A stretch of DNA of 64,000 nt from Luteibacter sp. SG786 (GTDB lineage: Bacteria; Pseudomonadota; Gammaproteobacteria; Xanthomonadales; Rhodanobacteraceae). The translations under genes were made by a program, and so were the position numbers. The notes under the pieces were generated by a model. It saw only the letters and a list, made by a program, of their open reading frames with translations, made no database searches and was not told the DNA's origin. How positions within the stretch are numbered: the first letter of the stretch is position 1; each line of letters starts with the position of its first letter. Below are positions 29,243-38,723 of the stretch, piece after piece. The DNA is taken from positions 172,008 to 236,007 of the forward strand of contig NZ_JAAOYX010000003.1 in the NCBI RefSeq assembly GCF_011759605.1, read 5' to 3'.

Positions 29243-32200
29243 ATGATTGGCATCGTCCGGATCGCGCTCACGCGGCCGTATACCTTCGTCGTCCTCGCGC
29301 TGTTGATCCTCATCGTGGGTCCGCTCTCGGCGTTGCGCACGCCGACGGACATCTTCCCCGACATCAAGATTCCCGTGATCGCCGTGGTCTGGCAGTACAC
29401 CGGGCTTCCCCCCGACCAGATGGCCGGCCGTGTCTCGTCGCCGTTCGAGCGCGTGCTCACCACCACCGTCAACGACATCGAGCACATCGAGGCCAACTCC
29501 CTCCAGGGCTTCGGCATCGTGAAGATCTTCTTCCAGCCGACCGTGGACATCCGTACGGCGAATGCGCAGGTGACAGCGGTAGCGCAAACCCTGCTGAGGC
29601 AGCTGCCGGCCGGCACGACGCCGCCCCTAATTCTCAACTACAACGCCTCGACGGTGCCGATCATCCAGCTGGCGCTCTCGGGCAAGGGGCTCACCGAACA
29701 GAACCTGGCGGATCTGGGTCAGAACATCATCCGGCCGCAGCTGGTGTCCGTGCCCGGCGCTTCCATTCCGTACCCCTTCGGGGGCAAGACGCGTCAGGTG
29801 CAGATCGACATCGATCCGCAGGCACTGCAGGCGCGGGGACTCTCCGCGCAGGACGTCGCCAACGCGCTGGCCGCGCAGAACCTCATCACGCCGGTGGGAA
29901 CGCAGAAGATCGGCCGCTACGAATACACGTTGCAGCTCAACAACTCGCCTTCGGATATCGACGAGCTGGGCAATCTGCCGGTCAAGGTGGCCAACGGTGC
30001 CACCGTATACATACGCGACGTGGCGCAGGTGCGCGACGGCTCGCCGCCGCAGACCAACATCGTGCACGTGGACGGCAACCGCTCGGTGCTGATGACGGTG
30101 ATGAAGAACGGCTCGGCGTCCACGCTGGCGATCATCGCCGGCATCAAGCAACGCGTCGCGGAGATGAAGGACGCGCTGCCGGAAGGCCTGACCATCTCGC
30201 CTATCGGCGATCAGTCGCTGTTCGTCAGTGCGGCCATCGAGGGTGTGGCCCGCGAAGGCGTGATCGCCGCGGCGCTCACCAGCCTGATGATCCTGCTCTT
30301 CCTCGGCAGCTGGCGCTCCACCGTCATCATCGCCACGTCGATTCCGCTGGCCATCCTCGGCTCGATCGCCGCGCTCTCCGCCATAGGCGAGACGATGAAC
30401 ATCATGACCCTCGGCGGCCTGGCGCTCGCCGTCGGCATCCTGGTGGACGACGCCACGGTGACCATCGAGAACATCAACTGGCACCTGGAGCAGGGCAAGG
30501 ATGTCGAAACGGCGATCCTCGACGGCGCGGCGCAGATCGTGACGCCTGCCTTCGTGTCGCTGCTGTGCATCTGCATCGTGTTCGTGCCGATGTTCTTCCT
30601 GGAGGGTGTGGCGCGGTTCCTCTTCGTGCCGATGGCCGAGGCGGTGATGTTCGCGATGATCGCGTCGTTCATCCTCTCGCGCACCCTGGTGCCGACGATG
30701 GCGAAGTACCTGCTGAAGCCGCACAGCCATGAAGACCCGCACGGAGAGCACGGTACCGTTTCGCGCAATCCCCTCGTGCGCTTCCAGCGCGGCTTCGAGA
30801 AGCGTTTCGAGAGCGTTCGCGCCAGCTACCACGTGCTCCTGGAGATGGCGCTGCTCCATCGCAAGGTGTTCACGATCGGGTTCCTCGGTTTCGTGCTGCT
30901 GTCGTTCCTGCTGGTGCCGATGCTCGGCCGCAACTTCTTCCCGTCGGTGGACGGTGGCCAGATCCTCATGCACGTGCGAGCCCCGATCGGCACGCGCGTT
31001 GAGGAGACCGCCCGCCTGTTCGCCGAGGTGAACGAGGCCGTGCGCAAGGTCATTCCCAAGGAGGACCTTGGCACCGTGGTCGACAACATGGGCCAGCCGA
31101 TCTCGGGCATCAACACGGCGTACAACAATACCGGCACGGTCGGATCGCAGGACGGCGACATCCAGATCGCGTTGAACGAAGGGCATGCGCCCACGGCCGA
31201 CTACGTGCGCACGTTGCGTGAGATATTGCCACGCCAGTTCCCGGGCGCCACGTTCTCCTTCCCGCCCGCGGACATCATCAGCCAGATCCTCAACTTCGGT
31301 TCGCCCGCGCCCATCGACCTGCAGATCCGTGGCCCGAACGTGTCTGCGAACTTCGCGTATGCCAAGCGCCTGCTGCGCGAGATTCGCCGTGTGCCGGGCG
31401 TCGTGGATGCACGCATCCAGCAGTCGCAGGCGAACCCCGGCTTCAATGTCGACGTGGATCGCAGCCGCGCGCAGCAGGTGGGCATCACCGAGCGCGACGT
31501 GACAACGAGCCTCGGCGTGAATCTCGCCGGCTCCAGTCAGGTGGCGCCGACGTTCTGGTTGAATCCCAAGAACGGCGTGTCGTATCCCATCGTGATGCAG
31601 ACGCCGCAATACCGCATCGACAGCCTGCCCGACCTGGAGAACGTGCCGATCAGCCCCAGCACGGGAACCGCGGGTGCGCAGATCCTCGGCGGCTTCGCCA
31701 CGCTGTCCCGCACGGCCACCAGTTCCGTGGTGAGCCAGTACAACATCAATTCCATGGTCGAGATCTTCGCCACCACGCAGGATCGCGACCTCGGCGCGGT
31801 CGCGTCCGACATCCAGAAGATCGTCGACGCAAACCGGAAGTTCCTGCCCAAGGCCTCCAGCACCGCACTGCTGGGCCAGGTGCAGACGATGAACAGCGCC
31901 TTTTCCGGCCTCATCCTTGGCCTGCTAGGCGCCATCGTGCTCATCTACCTGCTGATCGTGGTCAACTTCCAGTCGTGGAGCGATCCGTTCGTGATCGTGA
32001 CCGCGCTGCCGGCCGCCATCGCCGGCATCGTCTGGATACTCTTCGCCACGCACACCACGCTCTCGGTCCCCGCACTCACCGGCGCGATCATGTGCATGGG
32101 CGTCGCCACGGCGAACTCGATCCTGGTGGTGAGCTTCTGTCGCGAGCGTCTTGCCGAGCATGGCGACGCGGCCAAGGCCGCGCTCGAAGGCGGCTTCGTG

Positions 32201-32446
32201 CGCTTCCGCCCTGTGCTGATGACCGCGCTGGCGATGATCATCGGCATGGCGCCCATGGCCCTGGGTCTGGGCGAAGGCGGCGAGCAGAACGCACCACTGG
32301 GTCGTGCCGTGATCGGCGGACTGGTCTTCGCCACCACCGCCACGCTGTTCTTCGTGCCCATCGTCTTCAGCATCGTCCATGGCCGTCGCGGCCACCCGTC
32401 TTCCAACCCGGCGAACGTTTCCGGAGAGCCCGTCCATGTCGCCTGA
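29243..32446 (+). CDS. RND efflux permease (AcrB/HAE1 superfamily)
   Basis: The 1067-residue inner-membrane proton/drug antiporter of a tripartite pump. It starts with the usual membrane segment and the FPDIKIPVIAVVWQYTGLPP porter motif. It contains the central membrane block with GGLALAVGILVDDATVTIENI, where the paired Asp residues lie on the proton relay helix. A second half ends with the GAIMCMGVATANSILVVSFCRERL block. Substrate class is not evident from sequence. The gene overlaps the adaptor gene by 11 bases. Confidence 0.92.
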   Translation: MIGIVRIALTRPYTFVVLALLILIVGPLSALRTPTDIFPDIKIPVIAVVWQYTGLPPDQMAGRVSSPFERVLTTTVNDIEHIEANSLQGFGIVKIFFQPTVDIRTANAQVTAVAQTLLRQLPAGTTPPLILNYNASTVPIIQLALSGKGLTEQNLADLGQNIIRPQLVSVPGASIPYPFGGKTRQVQIDIDPQALQARGLSAQDVANALAAQNLITPVGTQKIGRYEYTLQLNNSPSDIDELGNLPVKVANGATVYIRDVAQVRDGSPPQTNIVHVDGNRSVLMTVMKNGSASTLAIIAGIKQRVAEMKDALPEGLTISPIGDQSLFVSAAIEGVAREGVIAAALTSLMILLFLGSWRSTVIIATSIPLAILGSIAALSAIGETMNIMTLGGLALAVGILVDDATVTIENINWHLEQGKDVETAILDGAAQIVTPAFVSLLCICIVFVPMFFLEGVARFLFVPMAEAVMFAMIASFILSRTLVPTMAKYLLKPHSHEDPHGEHGTVSRNPLVRFQRGFEKRFESVRASYHVLLEMALLHRKVFTIGFLGFVLLSFLLVPMLGRNFFPSVDGGQILMHVRAPIGTRVEETARLFAEVNEAVRKVIPKEDLGTVVDNMGQPISGINTAYNNTGTVGSQDGDIQIALNEGHAPTADYVRTLREILPRQFPGATFSFPPADIISQILNFGSPAPIDLQIRGPNVSANFAYAKRLLREIRRVPGVVDARIQQSQANPGFNVDVDRSRAQQVGITERDVTTSLGVNLAGSSQVAPTFWLNPKNGVSYPIVMQTPQYRIDSLPDLENVPISPSTGTAGAQILGGFATLSRTATSSVVSQYNINSMVEIFATTQDRDLGAVASDIQKIVDANRKFLPKASSTALLGQVQTMNSAFSGLILGLLGAIVLIYLLIVVNFQSWSDPFVIVTALPAAIAGIVWILFATHTTLSVPALTGAIMCMGVATANSILVVSFCRERLAEHGDAAKAALEGGFVRFRPVLMTALAMIIGMAPMALGLGEGGEQNAPLGRAVIGGLVFATTATLFFVPIVFSIVHGRRGHPSSNPANVSGEPVHVA

Positions 32447-33608
32447 TACCCTGCACCAACCCCCGCCGCGTCGCCTTCGTCTCGCGGCAACCATCGCCGC
32501 CATCGTCGTCATCGCCATCGTCGTGGCCGGCGTGGCGACGCGCGCAAACGACTCGCGCAAGCTGCGCGACTGGACCGACGCCCAGGCCGTGCCCACCGTC
32601 AACGTGGTGTCGCCGGAGAGCAGCCAGGGTGGTGGCGAGCTGGACCTTCCCGGTCGGCTCCAGGCCTATGCGCGCGCACCGATCTTCGCCCGTACGAGCG
32701 GATACCTGAAGTACTGGAAGGCCGACATCGGCCAGAAGGTGAAGGCCGGCGACCTGCTCGCCGAAATCGAGACGCCCGATCTGGATCAGCAACTGCTGCA
32801 AGCCAAGGCCGACCTGGCCAGCGCTCGTGCGAACGAGGCGTTGGCCCTCACCACCGCGAAGCGCTGGCAGGCGATGCGCGATTCCGACTCCGTGTCGCGT
32901 CAGGAAGTGGACGAGAAGACCGGTGACTACGAGGCGAAGCATGCGCTTGCACAAGCAGCGCAGGCGAATCTCGAACGGATCCAGGCGTTGAAGGGATTCG
33001 CGAAGCTGGTCGCTCCGTTCGACGGCGTCGTCACCGCGCGCGAGACCGATGTCGGCGCGCTGATCAACGCCGGTGGCGGTGGTCAGGAGCTGTTCGTCGT
33101 GTCCGACGTGCACAAGCTGCGCATGTACGTGAACGTGCCGCAGAACTACGTGCCGTCGATTCGCGACGGAGCCACCGTGAAACTCACGGTGCCGGAATAC
33201 CCGGGCAAGACGTTCTCGGGCACGGTCGAAGCGACGTCCGCCGCGATCAACGCGGCCTCCGGCACCACCCTGGTGCAAGTCTCGGTCGACAATTCGGACG
33301 GCAAGCTGCTGCCCGGTGGATACGCCAGCGTGACCTTCGATCTTCCGGCCGATGCCGCACTGCTTCGTGTACCGGCGAGCGCGCTCGTCTTCGACGACAA
33401 GGGGCTGCGTGTCGCCACCGTGGACGGGCAGAACAAGGTGGCCTTCAAGGTGGTCACCATCGCGCGCGACTTCGGCAAGACGGTGCAACTCGGATCGGGC
33501 ATCGCCGCAGGGGATCGGCTCATCGAAAGCCCGCCCGATGGCCTCGCGGACGGCGATACGGTGCGCGTGAACGCGCCCAAGGCGGATGGCGACCATGCCA
33601 AGGCGTGA
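32436..33608 (+). CDS. RND pump periplasmic adaptor (membrane fusion protein)
   Basis: A 390-residue adaptor. An N-terminal membrane anchor covers about residues 15-35. A lipoyl-type half-motif, FARTSGYLKYWKADIGQKVK, is followed by a short coiled-coil hairpin rich in Ala, Gln and Glu. The second lipoyl half APFDGVVTARETDVGALIN and a beta-barrel domain complete the family pattern. It bridges the permease and the outer-membrane channel. No lipobox cysteine is seen, so it is anchored by its N-terminal helix. It overlaps both neighbours. Confidence 0.9.
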   Translation: MSPDTLHQPPPRRLRLAATIAAIVVIAIVVAGVATRANDSRKLRDWTDAQAVPTVNVVSPESSQGGGELDLPGRLQAYARAPIFARTSGYLKYWKADIGQKVKAGDLLAEIETPDLDQQLLQAKADLASARANEALALTTAKRWQAMRDSDSVSRQEVDEKTGDYEAKHALAQAAQANLERIQALKGFAKLVAPFDGVVTARETDVGALINAGGGGQELFVVSDVHKLRMYVNVPQNYVPSIRDGATVKLTVPEYPGKTFSGTVEATSAAINAASGTTLVQVSVDNSDGKLLPGGYASVTFDLPADAALLRVPASALVFDDKGLRVATVDGQNKVAFKVVTIARDFGKTVQLGSGIAAGDRLIESPPDGLADGDTVRVNAPKADGDHAKA

Positions 33609-35016
33609 CGCATCCCAGGGGGCCATGCTTTCCATGCTTCTGGCCGGCGGTCTTTCCGCCTGCTCGCTGGCGCCGGCATACAAGACACCCGACGTGCCGA
33701 CGGCCGCGCAGTACGCCAATGCCGACACTCCGTGGACCGAGGCCAAGCCTGCGGATCAGCTGGATCGGAACGGCTGGTGGAAGCTCTACGGCGACGCGCG
33801 CCTCGACGACCTGCAGACGAGACTGGTGGCGAACAATGCCACGCTCGCGGCTGCACTGGCGCACTACGAACAGTCCGAAGCCTTCACCCGGCAAGTGCGT
33901 TCGGGCCTGTTCCCCCAGGTTGGCCTGAACGCCAGTGGTCAGCGCAATCGCGAATCCGACACGCGGCCGCTGCGTGGCGCGACATCGCCGAGCAACTACA
34001 ACGCCTACACCATCGGCGCGCAGCTCGACTACGAGGTGGACCTCTGGGGCCGCGTGCGCGACAGCGTGGCTGCCGGCACGGCGGAGCAGGCGGCCTCCGC
34101 TGCCGACCTCGCCTCCGTGCAGCTGAGCCTGCAGGCGCAGCTTGCCGACGATTACCTTCAGCTCAACGGATTCGACCGGCAGATCAAGGTGCTGAACGAG
34201 AGCATCGATGCGTTCACGCGCGCGCTTTCGCTTACGCAGTCCCGCCACGACGGCGGTATCGCTTCGGGCCTGGACGTGGCGCGCGCGCAAACGCAGCTTT
34301 CGAATGCGAAGTCGCAGCTCACGCAGGCCCAGGCGCAACGTGCCCTCGTGCTGCACGCTATCGCGGTACTCGTCGGCGACTCCGCGTCGAACTTCTCGCT
34401 GGCCACCGACGACGGGCAGGTGAAGGTGCCCACCATTCCTCTGGCGGTGCCGTCGGCGATCCTCCAGCGCCGTCCGGACATCGCCGCCGCCGAACGGCGC
34501 ACGGCCGCTGCCAATGCCCGCGTGGGCATCGCGCGGTCGGCGTTCTTTCCGCAGTTGACGCTCGACGCGCAAGGCGGCTGGCAGAGCGACCGCTGGGCAA
34601 ACATCCTGACGGCACCGAACCGCTTCTGGGCCATCGGCCCCACGGTGCTGCTCAATGTCTTCGACGGTGGCCGCCGCAAGGCGGCTGTGGAACAGGCGAA
34701 AGCCGCCACCGACGAAGCCGGCGCGCAATACCGCTCCGTGGTGCTCGATGCCTTCGCGCAGGTTGAGGACAACCTCACCTTGCTGCGCGATCTCGGCACG
34801 GCACTGGTAGACCAGCGCGCCGCCGCCGACGCGGCGCAACGTTCGGTGGACTTGTCGCTCAATCGCTATCGCGAAGGCGCCGTCGGGTATCTCGACGTGG
34901 TACAGGCGCAGACGGCGGCCCTGGACGCGCGACGCAGCGTGATCGACCTCGAAACGAGGCAGCTGCGCGCAAGCGTGCAACTCGTCCGCGCACTGGGCGG
35001 CGGTTGGCACGCGTGA
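33586..35016 (+). CDS. RND pump outer-membrane factor lipoprotein (NodT/OprM family)
   Basis: A 476-residue TolC-like channel component. The N-terminus has a lipoprotein signal with lipobox LSAC (Cys near residue 26), so the mature protein is acylated. Two repeated coiled-coil units follow; hallmarks are NGWWKLYGDARLDDL, AQLDYEVDLWGRVRD, VPSAILQRRPDIAAAERR and GPTVLLNVFDGG. The start at 33586 overlaps the adaptor gene; an ATG three codons later is also possible. It completes the operon and is followed by a hairpin. Confidence 0.9.
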   Translation: MATMPRRDASQGAMLSMLLAGGLSACSLAPAYKTPDVPTAAQYANADTPWTEAKPADQLDRNGWWKLYGDARLDDLQTRLVANNATLAAALAHYEQSEAFTRQVRSGLFPQVGLNASGQRNRESDTRPLRGATSPSNYNAYTIGAQLDYEVDLWGRVRDSVAAGTAEQAASAADLASVQLSLQAQLADDYLQLNGFDRQIKVLNESIDAFTRALSLTQSRHDGGIASGLDVARAQTQLSNAKSQLTQAQAQRALVLHAIAVLVGDSASNFSLATDDGQVKVPTIPLAVPSAILQRRPDIAAAERRTAAANARVGIARSAFFPQLTLDAQGGWQSDRWANILTAPNRFWAIGPTVLLNVFDGGRRKAAVEQAKAATDEAGAQYRSVVLDAFAQVEDNLTLLRDLGTALVDQRAAADAAQRSVDLSLNRYREGAVGYLDVVQAQTAALDARRSVIDLETRQLRASVQLVRALGGGWHA

Positions 35017-35038
35017 CTTTGCGAAACAGCTGACGCAA

Positions 35039-35064
35039 GAAGGGGCCTTGCGGCCCCTTCGTTG
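35039..35064. terminator. Hairpin between the efflux operon and transaldolase
   Basis: GAAGGGGCC and GGCCCCTTC (35039-35060) form a 9-bp stem around a TTGC loop. The T-rich tail on the plus strand is short (GTTGTC). It lies 22 bases after the outer-membrane factor stop and 27 bases before the convergent tal stop, so it may serve both. Confidence 0.7.
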
Positions 35065-35087
35065 TCATCGTTGCGCTGCCTGAATGT

Positions 35088-36041
35088 TCAGAGCTTGGCG
35101 CCGATCAATGCCTCAAGCTTGCGCTGGTCGGCGGCAAACTTGCGGATGCCGTCGGCAAGCTTGTCCGTGGCCATGGCGTTCTCGTTGTGGCCCCAGCGGA
35201 ACTTGGCTTCGTCGATCTTCGCCTGCGCCGGTTCGCGGCGGCCGCTGTCCTTCAGCGCGATCGGCAGCGGTGCGTCCGTTTCGTCGAGCTGCTTCAGTAG
35301 TTCGGGCGAAATCGTGAGCCGGTCGCAACCGGCCAGCGCCTGGATCTGGCCGATATTGCGGAAGCTGGCGCCCATCACCACGGTTTCGAAGCCGTGCAGC
35401 TTGTACCAGTCGTAGATACGACGCACGGACTGCACGCCCGGATCTTCCTCGGGAGCGTACGTCTTCTTGTCGGTGTGCTCGACGTACCAGTCGAAGATGC
35501 GGCCGACGAACGGCGAGATCAGGAACACGCCGGCCTCGGCACAGGCGACGGCCTGTTCGAAGCTGAAGAGCAGCGTGAGGTTGCAGTTGATGCCTTCCTT
35601 CTGCAGTTGCTCCGCCGCGCGGATGCCTTCCCACGTGGAAGCCAGCTTGATGAGAATGCGCTCGCGCTTGATGCCGATATCTTCATAGAAACCGACGAGG
35701 CGGCGCGCCTTCTCGATCGAGGCATGGGTGTCGAACGAAAGCCGGGCGTCGACCTCGGTGGACACGCGGCCGGGAACGATCTTGAGGATCTCGCGGCCGA
35801 TCAACACGGAAAGACGGTCGCTCGCGTCGGTAAGCTGGCTGTCGCGGCTGTTGCTCTGCGACTTTGCCCAGTCCACGGCCTCAGTGATGTAGCCGGCGTA
35901 CTCGGGAATGCCGGCGGCCTTCAGGAGCAGCGACGGGTTGGTGGTTGCGTCCTCCGGCTTGTACTTCTGCATGGCGGCGATGTCGCCCGTGTCGGCGACG
36001 ACGGTGGTGAACTTGCGGAGCTGCTCGAGTTGGCTGGTCAC
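35088..36041 (-). CDS. tal: Transaldolase
   Basis: Transaldolase exchanges a dihydroxyacetone unit between sugar phosphates in the non-oxidative pentose phosphate pathway. At 317 residues it equals E. coli TalB in length. The motif [13 protein letters not shown] is near the N-terminus, and the Schiff-base lysine lies in [13 protein letters not shown]. The GTG start at 36041 ([11 protein letters not shown]) is chosen by family length; the open frame continues far upstream, but only as the antisense-free shadow of priA. It is on the same strand as priA with a 136-bp gap. Confidence 0.93.
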   Translation of the reverse strand: MTSQLEQLRKFTTVVADTGDIAAMQKYKPEDATTNPSLLLKAAGIPEYAGYITEAVDWAKSQSNSRDSQLTDASDRLSVLIGREILKIVPGRVSTEVDARLSFDTHASIEKARRLVGFYEDIGIKRERILIKLASTWEGIRAAEQLQKEGINCNLTLLFSFEQAVACAEAGVFLISPFVGRIFDWYVEHTDKKTYAPEEDPGVQSVRRIYDWYKLHGFETVVMGASFRNIGQIQALAGCDRLTISPELLKQLDETDAPLPIALKDSGRREPAQAKIDEAKFRWGHNENAMATDKLADGIRKFAADQRKLEALIGAKL

Positions 36042-36177
36042 GTTGGGGGTTCCGTTACCTGGTAAGAGGTCTATTGTCGCGCCGAACGCGGAGCAAATGT
36101 AGGCATCCATACGTTTCGGTTCAGAGATATCCAACAGGTGTGAGCAAGATGTGCGCGATTCAACCGCGACATCGGGG

Positions 36178-38352
36178 TCAATACAGGTCGATCGGGTCCA
36201 CGTCGAGCGACCAGCGGACCTTGCGCGCGGCCGGCAGCCCCGCGAGCGCCTGTCGCCATGCGCGCAGGAAGGCATGCAGGCGCGCGCGCGCGCCGGCTTC
36301 CACCAGCAACTGCCCGCGATGGCGGCCTGCCCGAAGGGGCATGGGCGCCGGCATGGGGCCTGCCACGCGCAGGTCGCCCGGATCGCCGATGGCGGCATGG
36401 GCCTGGGCGAGGAACTCGTCCACCTCGGCACGTCCCAGCGCGTCCGCGCGCAGCAGCACCTGGTGGGCATACGGTGGCAGATCCAGGAGATGGCGTTCCT
36501 CGAGCAGGCCCTCGGCCACGGCGGGATAACCGCCGCGAAGGAGGGCGTGCAGCATCGCGTGGTCGGGGTGGTGTGTCTGCAGGAGCACGCTTCCGGGCTT
36601 GCTGGCTCGCCCGGCCCTGCCGGCCACCTGGACCACCAGTTGGGCCAGTCGCTCGCCCGCGCGGAAATCCACGCTGTGCAGCCCCTCGTCCACCCCGACG
36701 ATGGCGACCAGCGTGAGGTTCGGCAGATCATGACCCTTGGCCAGCATCTGGGTACCGACCAGGATCGCCGGCTTGTCCTCGCGCAGGCCGTCGAGGATGT
36801 CGCCGAAGGCATCGCGCCGCCGCGTCGTCTCGCGGTCGATGCGGACGACGGGAACCTCCGGGAAGCGCTCGGCAAGCGCCTCTTCCAGGCGCTCCGTGCC
36901 CTGGCCCTGGGGACTGAGGTTCGCCGAGCCGCAGGCGGGGCAGGCCGATGGCACCGGCATCGTGTTGTCGCAGTGGTGGCAGACCAGCCTCCGCCGGCCC
37001 GCATGCAGGGTCATGGGCCGTTCGCAGCGTGGGCAGTCCGCGTGCCAGCCGCAGTCGTGGCACAGGAGCACGGGGGCGTATCCACGGCGATTGCGGAAGA
37101 CGAGCGCCTGTTCGCCGCGTTCGACGCAAGCGGCGACGGCGTGCACGAGGGTGGGCGACAAACCGTGGTCGAGCCTTTGCGCGCGCATGTCGACGATCTG
37201 GACCCGGGTGGGCTGCGAGGCACCGGGGCGCGCTCGCAGCACCAAACGTGTGTAGCGGCCGGCCTGCACGTTGGCCAACGTTTCCAGCGACGGCGTCGCC
37301 GAACCCAGCACCACCGGCACGCCCAGCGTGCGCGCCCTGAACACAGCCAGGTCGCGCGCGTGGTAGCGGAATCCTTCCTGTTGCTTGTAGGACGGGTCAT
37401 GTTCCTCGTCCACGACGATGAGGCCTGCGTGAGGCAGCGGGGTGAACACCGCGGAGCGTGTTCCCAGGACGACGCGAGCGCTGCCGTCGCGTGCCCTGAG
37501 CCAGGCCCGTGCGCGCTCGCCTTCGGCAAGGTTGGAATGCAGCACCTCGACGGCCACGCCCAGGCGCTCGCGAAGCCGGCGGACCGTTTGCGGCGCGAGG
37601 CCGATCTCCGGTACCAGCAGCAGCGTTTGCCGTCCTTCCGCCAGGGCCCGCTCGATCAGGGCGAGATAGACCTCGGTCTTGCCGCTGCCCGTGACGCCGT
37701 CCAGGAGGTAAGGACGGAACGCGCCGAACCCCTGGCCGATCGCGGCGACGGCGGCGGACTGCTCGTCGCTCAGGGCGGGGCCGGGTGCGGAAGACGGGGG
37801 CAGGGCGGCTTCCCCGAGCTCGATCCGCTCGACCAGGCCGCCTTCGAGCAGCCGGCGGGCGGCCGCGCGCCAACCGGGCAGGGCCGCCGTCAGGTCGTCG
37901 GCGGCCCGTGGCCCATGGCGGAGCGCGTCGAGGAGCGCAGCGGAACCGCCCTTGCGGCTTCCTGCGTCGAGTGCCGAGCGCCCCTGGACAGTGAGCGCCC
38001 AGGCTTCGATCCCCGTCGCGGGCAACGGCCGGGGCTCGCGCAGGGCCAGCGGCAACGCGTTGGCGAAGGCCTCCCCCGGTGCGCCCGCCCAGTAGTCGGC
38101 CGCCCAGGCAAGGGTCGCCATCAACTCGTCGTCGAGGAGGGGGAAGGGGTCGAGGACCTCGGCGACCCGCTTGAGCCTCGTCGCGCCGACGGCGGCCTCG
38201 GCCGCCGGGTCGATCACCACGCCCACCATTTCCCCGCGCCCGAACGGCACCCGCACTCGCGCGCCCGTCCGCGCCTCGCCGTCCAGGGGAGGCAGGTAGT
38301 CGAAAAGGGTCGGCAAGGGCACCGGAAGGGCGACGCGGACGACGGCGTTCAT
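36178..38352 (-). CDS. priA: Primosomal protein N' (PriA helicase)
   Basis: PriA recognises stalled or recombined forks and reloads the replisome. The 724-residue protein has the N-terminal fork-binding domain ([16 protein letters not shown]). The helicase core shows Walker [12 protein letters not shown], the DEEHD box and SATPSLETL. Eight cysteines of the zinc-binding insertion follow, in [13 protein letters not shown] and [17 protein letters not shown]. Motif VI is [12 protein letters not shown]. Length and domain order are standard. A three-DnaA-box cluster lies 135-170 bp upstream of its start. Confidence 0.95.
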   Translation of the reverse strand: MNAVVRVALPVPLPTLFDYLPPLDGEARTGARVRVPFGRGEMVGVVIDPAAEAAVGATRLKRVAEVLDPFPLLDDELMATLAWAADYWAGAPGEAFANALPLALREPRPLPATGIEAWALTVQGRSALDAGSRKGGSAALLDALRHGPRAADDLTAALPGWRAAARRLLEGGLVERIELGEAALPPSSAPGPALSDEQSAAVAAIGQGFGAFRPYLLDGVTGSGKTEVYLALIERALAEGRQTLLLVPEIGLAPQTVRRLRERLGVAVEVLHSNLAEGERARAWLRARDGSARVVLGTRSAVFTPLPHAGLIVVDEEHDPSYKQQEGFRYHARDLAVFRARTLGVPVVLGSATPSLETLANVQAGRYTRLVLRARPGASQPTRVQIVDMRAQRLDHGLSPTLVHAVAACVERGEQALVFRNRRGYAPVLLCHDCGWHADCPRCERPMTLHAGRRRLVCHHCDNTMPVPSACPACGSANLSPQGQGTERLEEALAERFPEVPVVRIDRETTRRRDAFGDILDGLREDKPAILVGTQMLAKGHDLPNLTLVAIVGVDEGLHSVDFRAGERLAQLVVQVAGRAGRASKPGSVLLQTHHPDHAMLHALLRGGYPAVAEGLLEERHLLDLPPYAHQVLLRADALGRAEVDEFLAQAHAAIGDPGDLRVAGPMPAPMPLRAGRHRGQLLVEAGARARLHAFLRAWRQALAGLPAARKVRWSLDVDPIDLY

Positions 38353-38723
38353 GCGGATCCTAGTTTATAGGGAGATGCCGATTCCGCTGGTCAATCATTG
38401 ACCACTGGCACATGGGTTTGCCTGCAAGTGACGTGTACGGCGGGAGGAAGAAGCTGTAAGTGCCCGCGCCGTGACCGCTTTCCATGTTATCCACAAGTGC
38501 TGTGGATAACTCTGTGGATGAGCCTCGGATGGGGGGCATCCAAGGCGCATGGTTGGGCCGTTCCGGTTAGCTTGGGTACATTTTAACCAAGCTGAAATGT
38601 GCCATGATTTCAATAACTTGCAGATGGGTCGAGGAAAATCGTCACCGGCTCTGCATTTTGTCTTGACAAACGCGAAGGGGCCCCGCCGCCTGTGCACAAC
38701 CGCCCGCCGCTTAGGAATAAATC
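38353..38723. other. Non-coding region upstream of priA
   Basis: These 371 bases hold no convincing gene. They contain the DnaA-box cluster at 38487-38521 and a locally AT-richer stretch (38577-38620) with two interleaved inverted repeats: AGCTTGG/CCAAGCT (38569-38575, 38587-38593) and ACATTT/AAATGT (38578-38583, 38595-38600). A TTGACA hexamer is at about 38663. The region separates DUF3667 (3' end) from priA (5' end), both on the minus strand. Confidence 0.5.
38487..38521. promoter_or_regulatory. Cluster of three DnaA boxes
   Basis: TTATCCACA (38487-38495, plus) matches the DnaA box consensus exactly. TGTGGATAA (38501-38509) is the same box on the minus strand. TGTGGATGA (38513-38521, minus) differs by one base. 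The first pair is inverted with a 5-bp gap and the second pair is tandem with a 3-bp gap. No dnaA or dnaN is near. The cluster may regulate priA or act as a DnaA-titrating or -reactivating locus. Confidence 0.7.

Noticed and set aside
35088..37004. 638-codon frame fusing transaldolase to an upstream Arg/Ser-rich part
   Set aside because: The upstream part lies within priA in another frame. A GTG at 36041 gives exactly a normal transaldolase length.
38353..38723. Chromosomal replication origin
   Set aside because: Three DnaA boxes are present, but dnaA, dnaN, rpmH or gyrB are not in the window, and no array of AT-rich repeats is seen. A GC-skew analysis would be needed.
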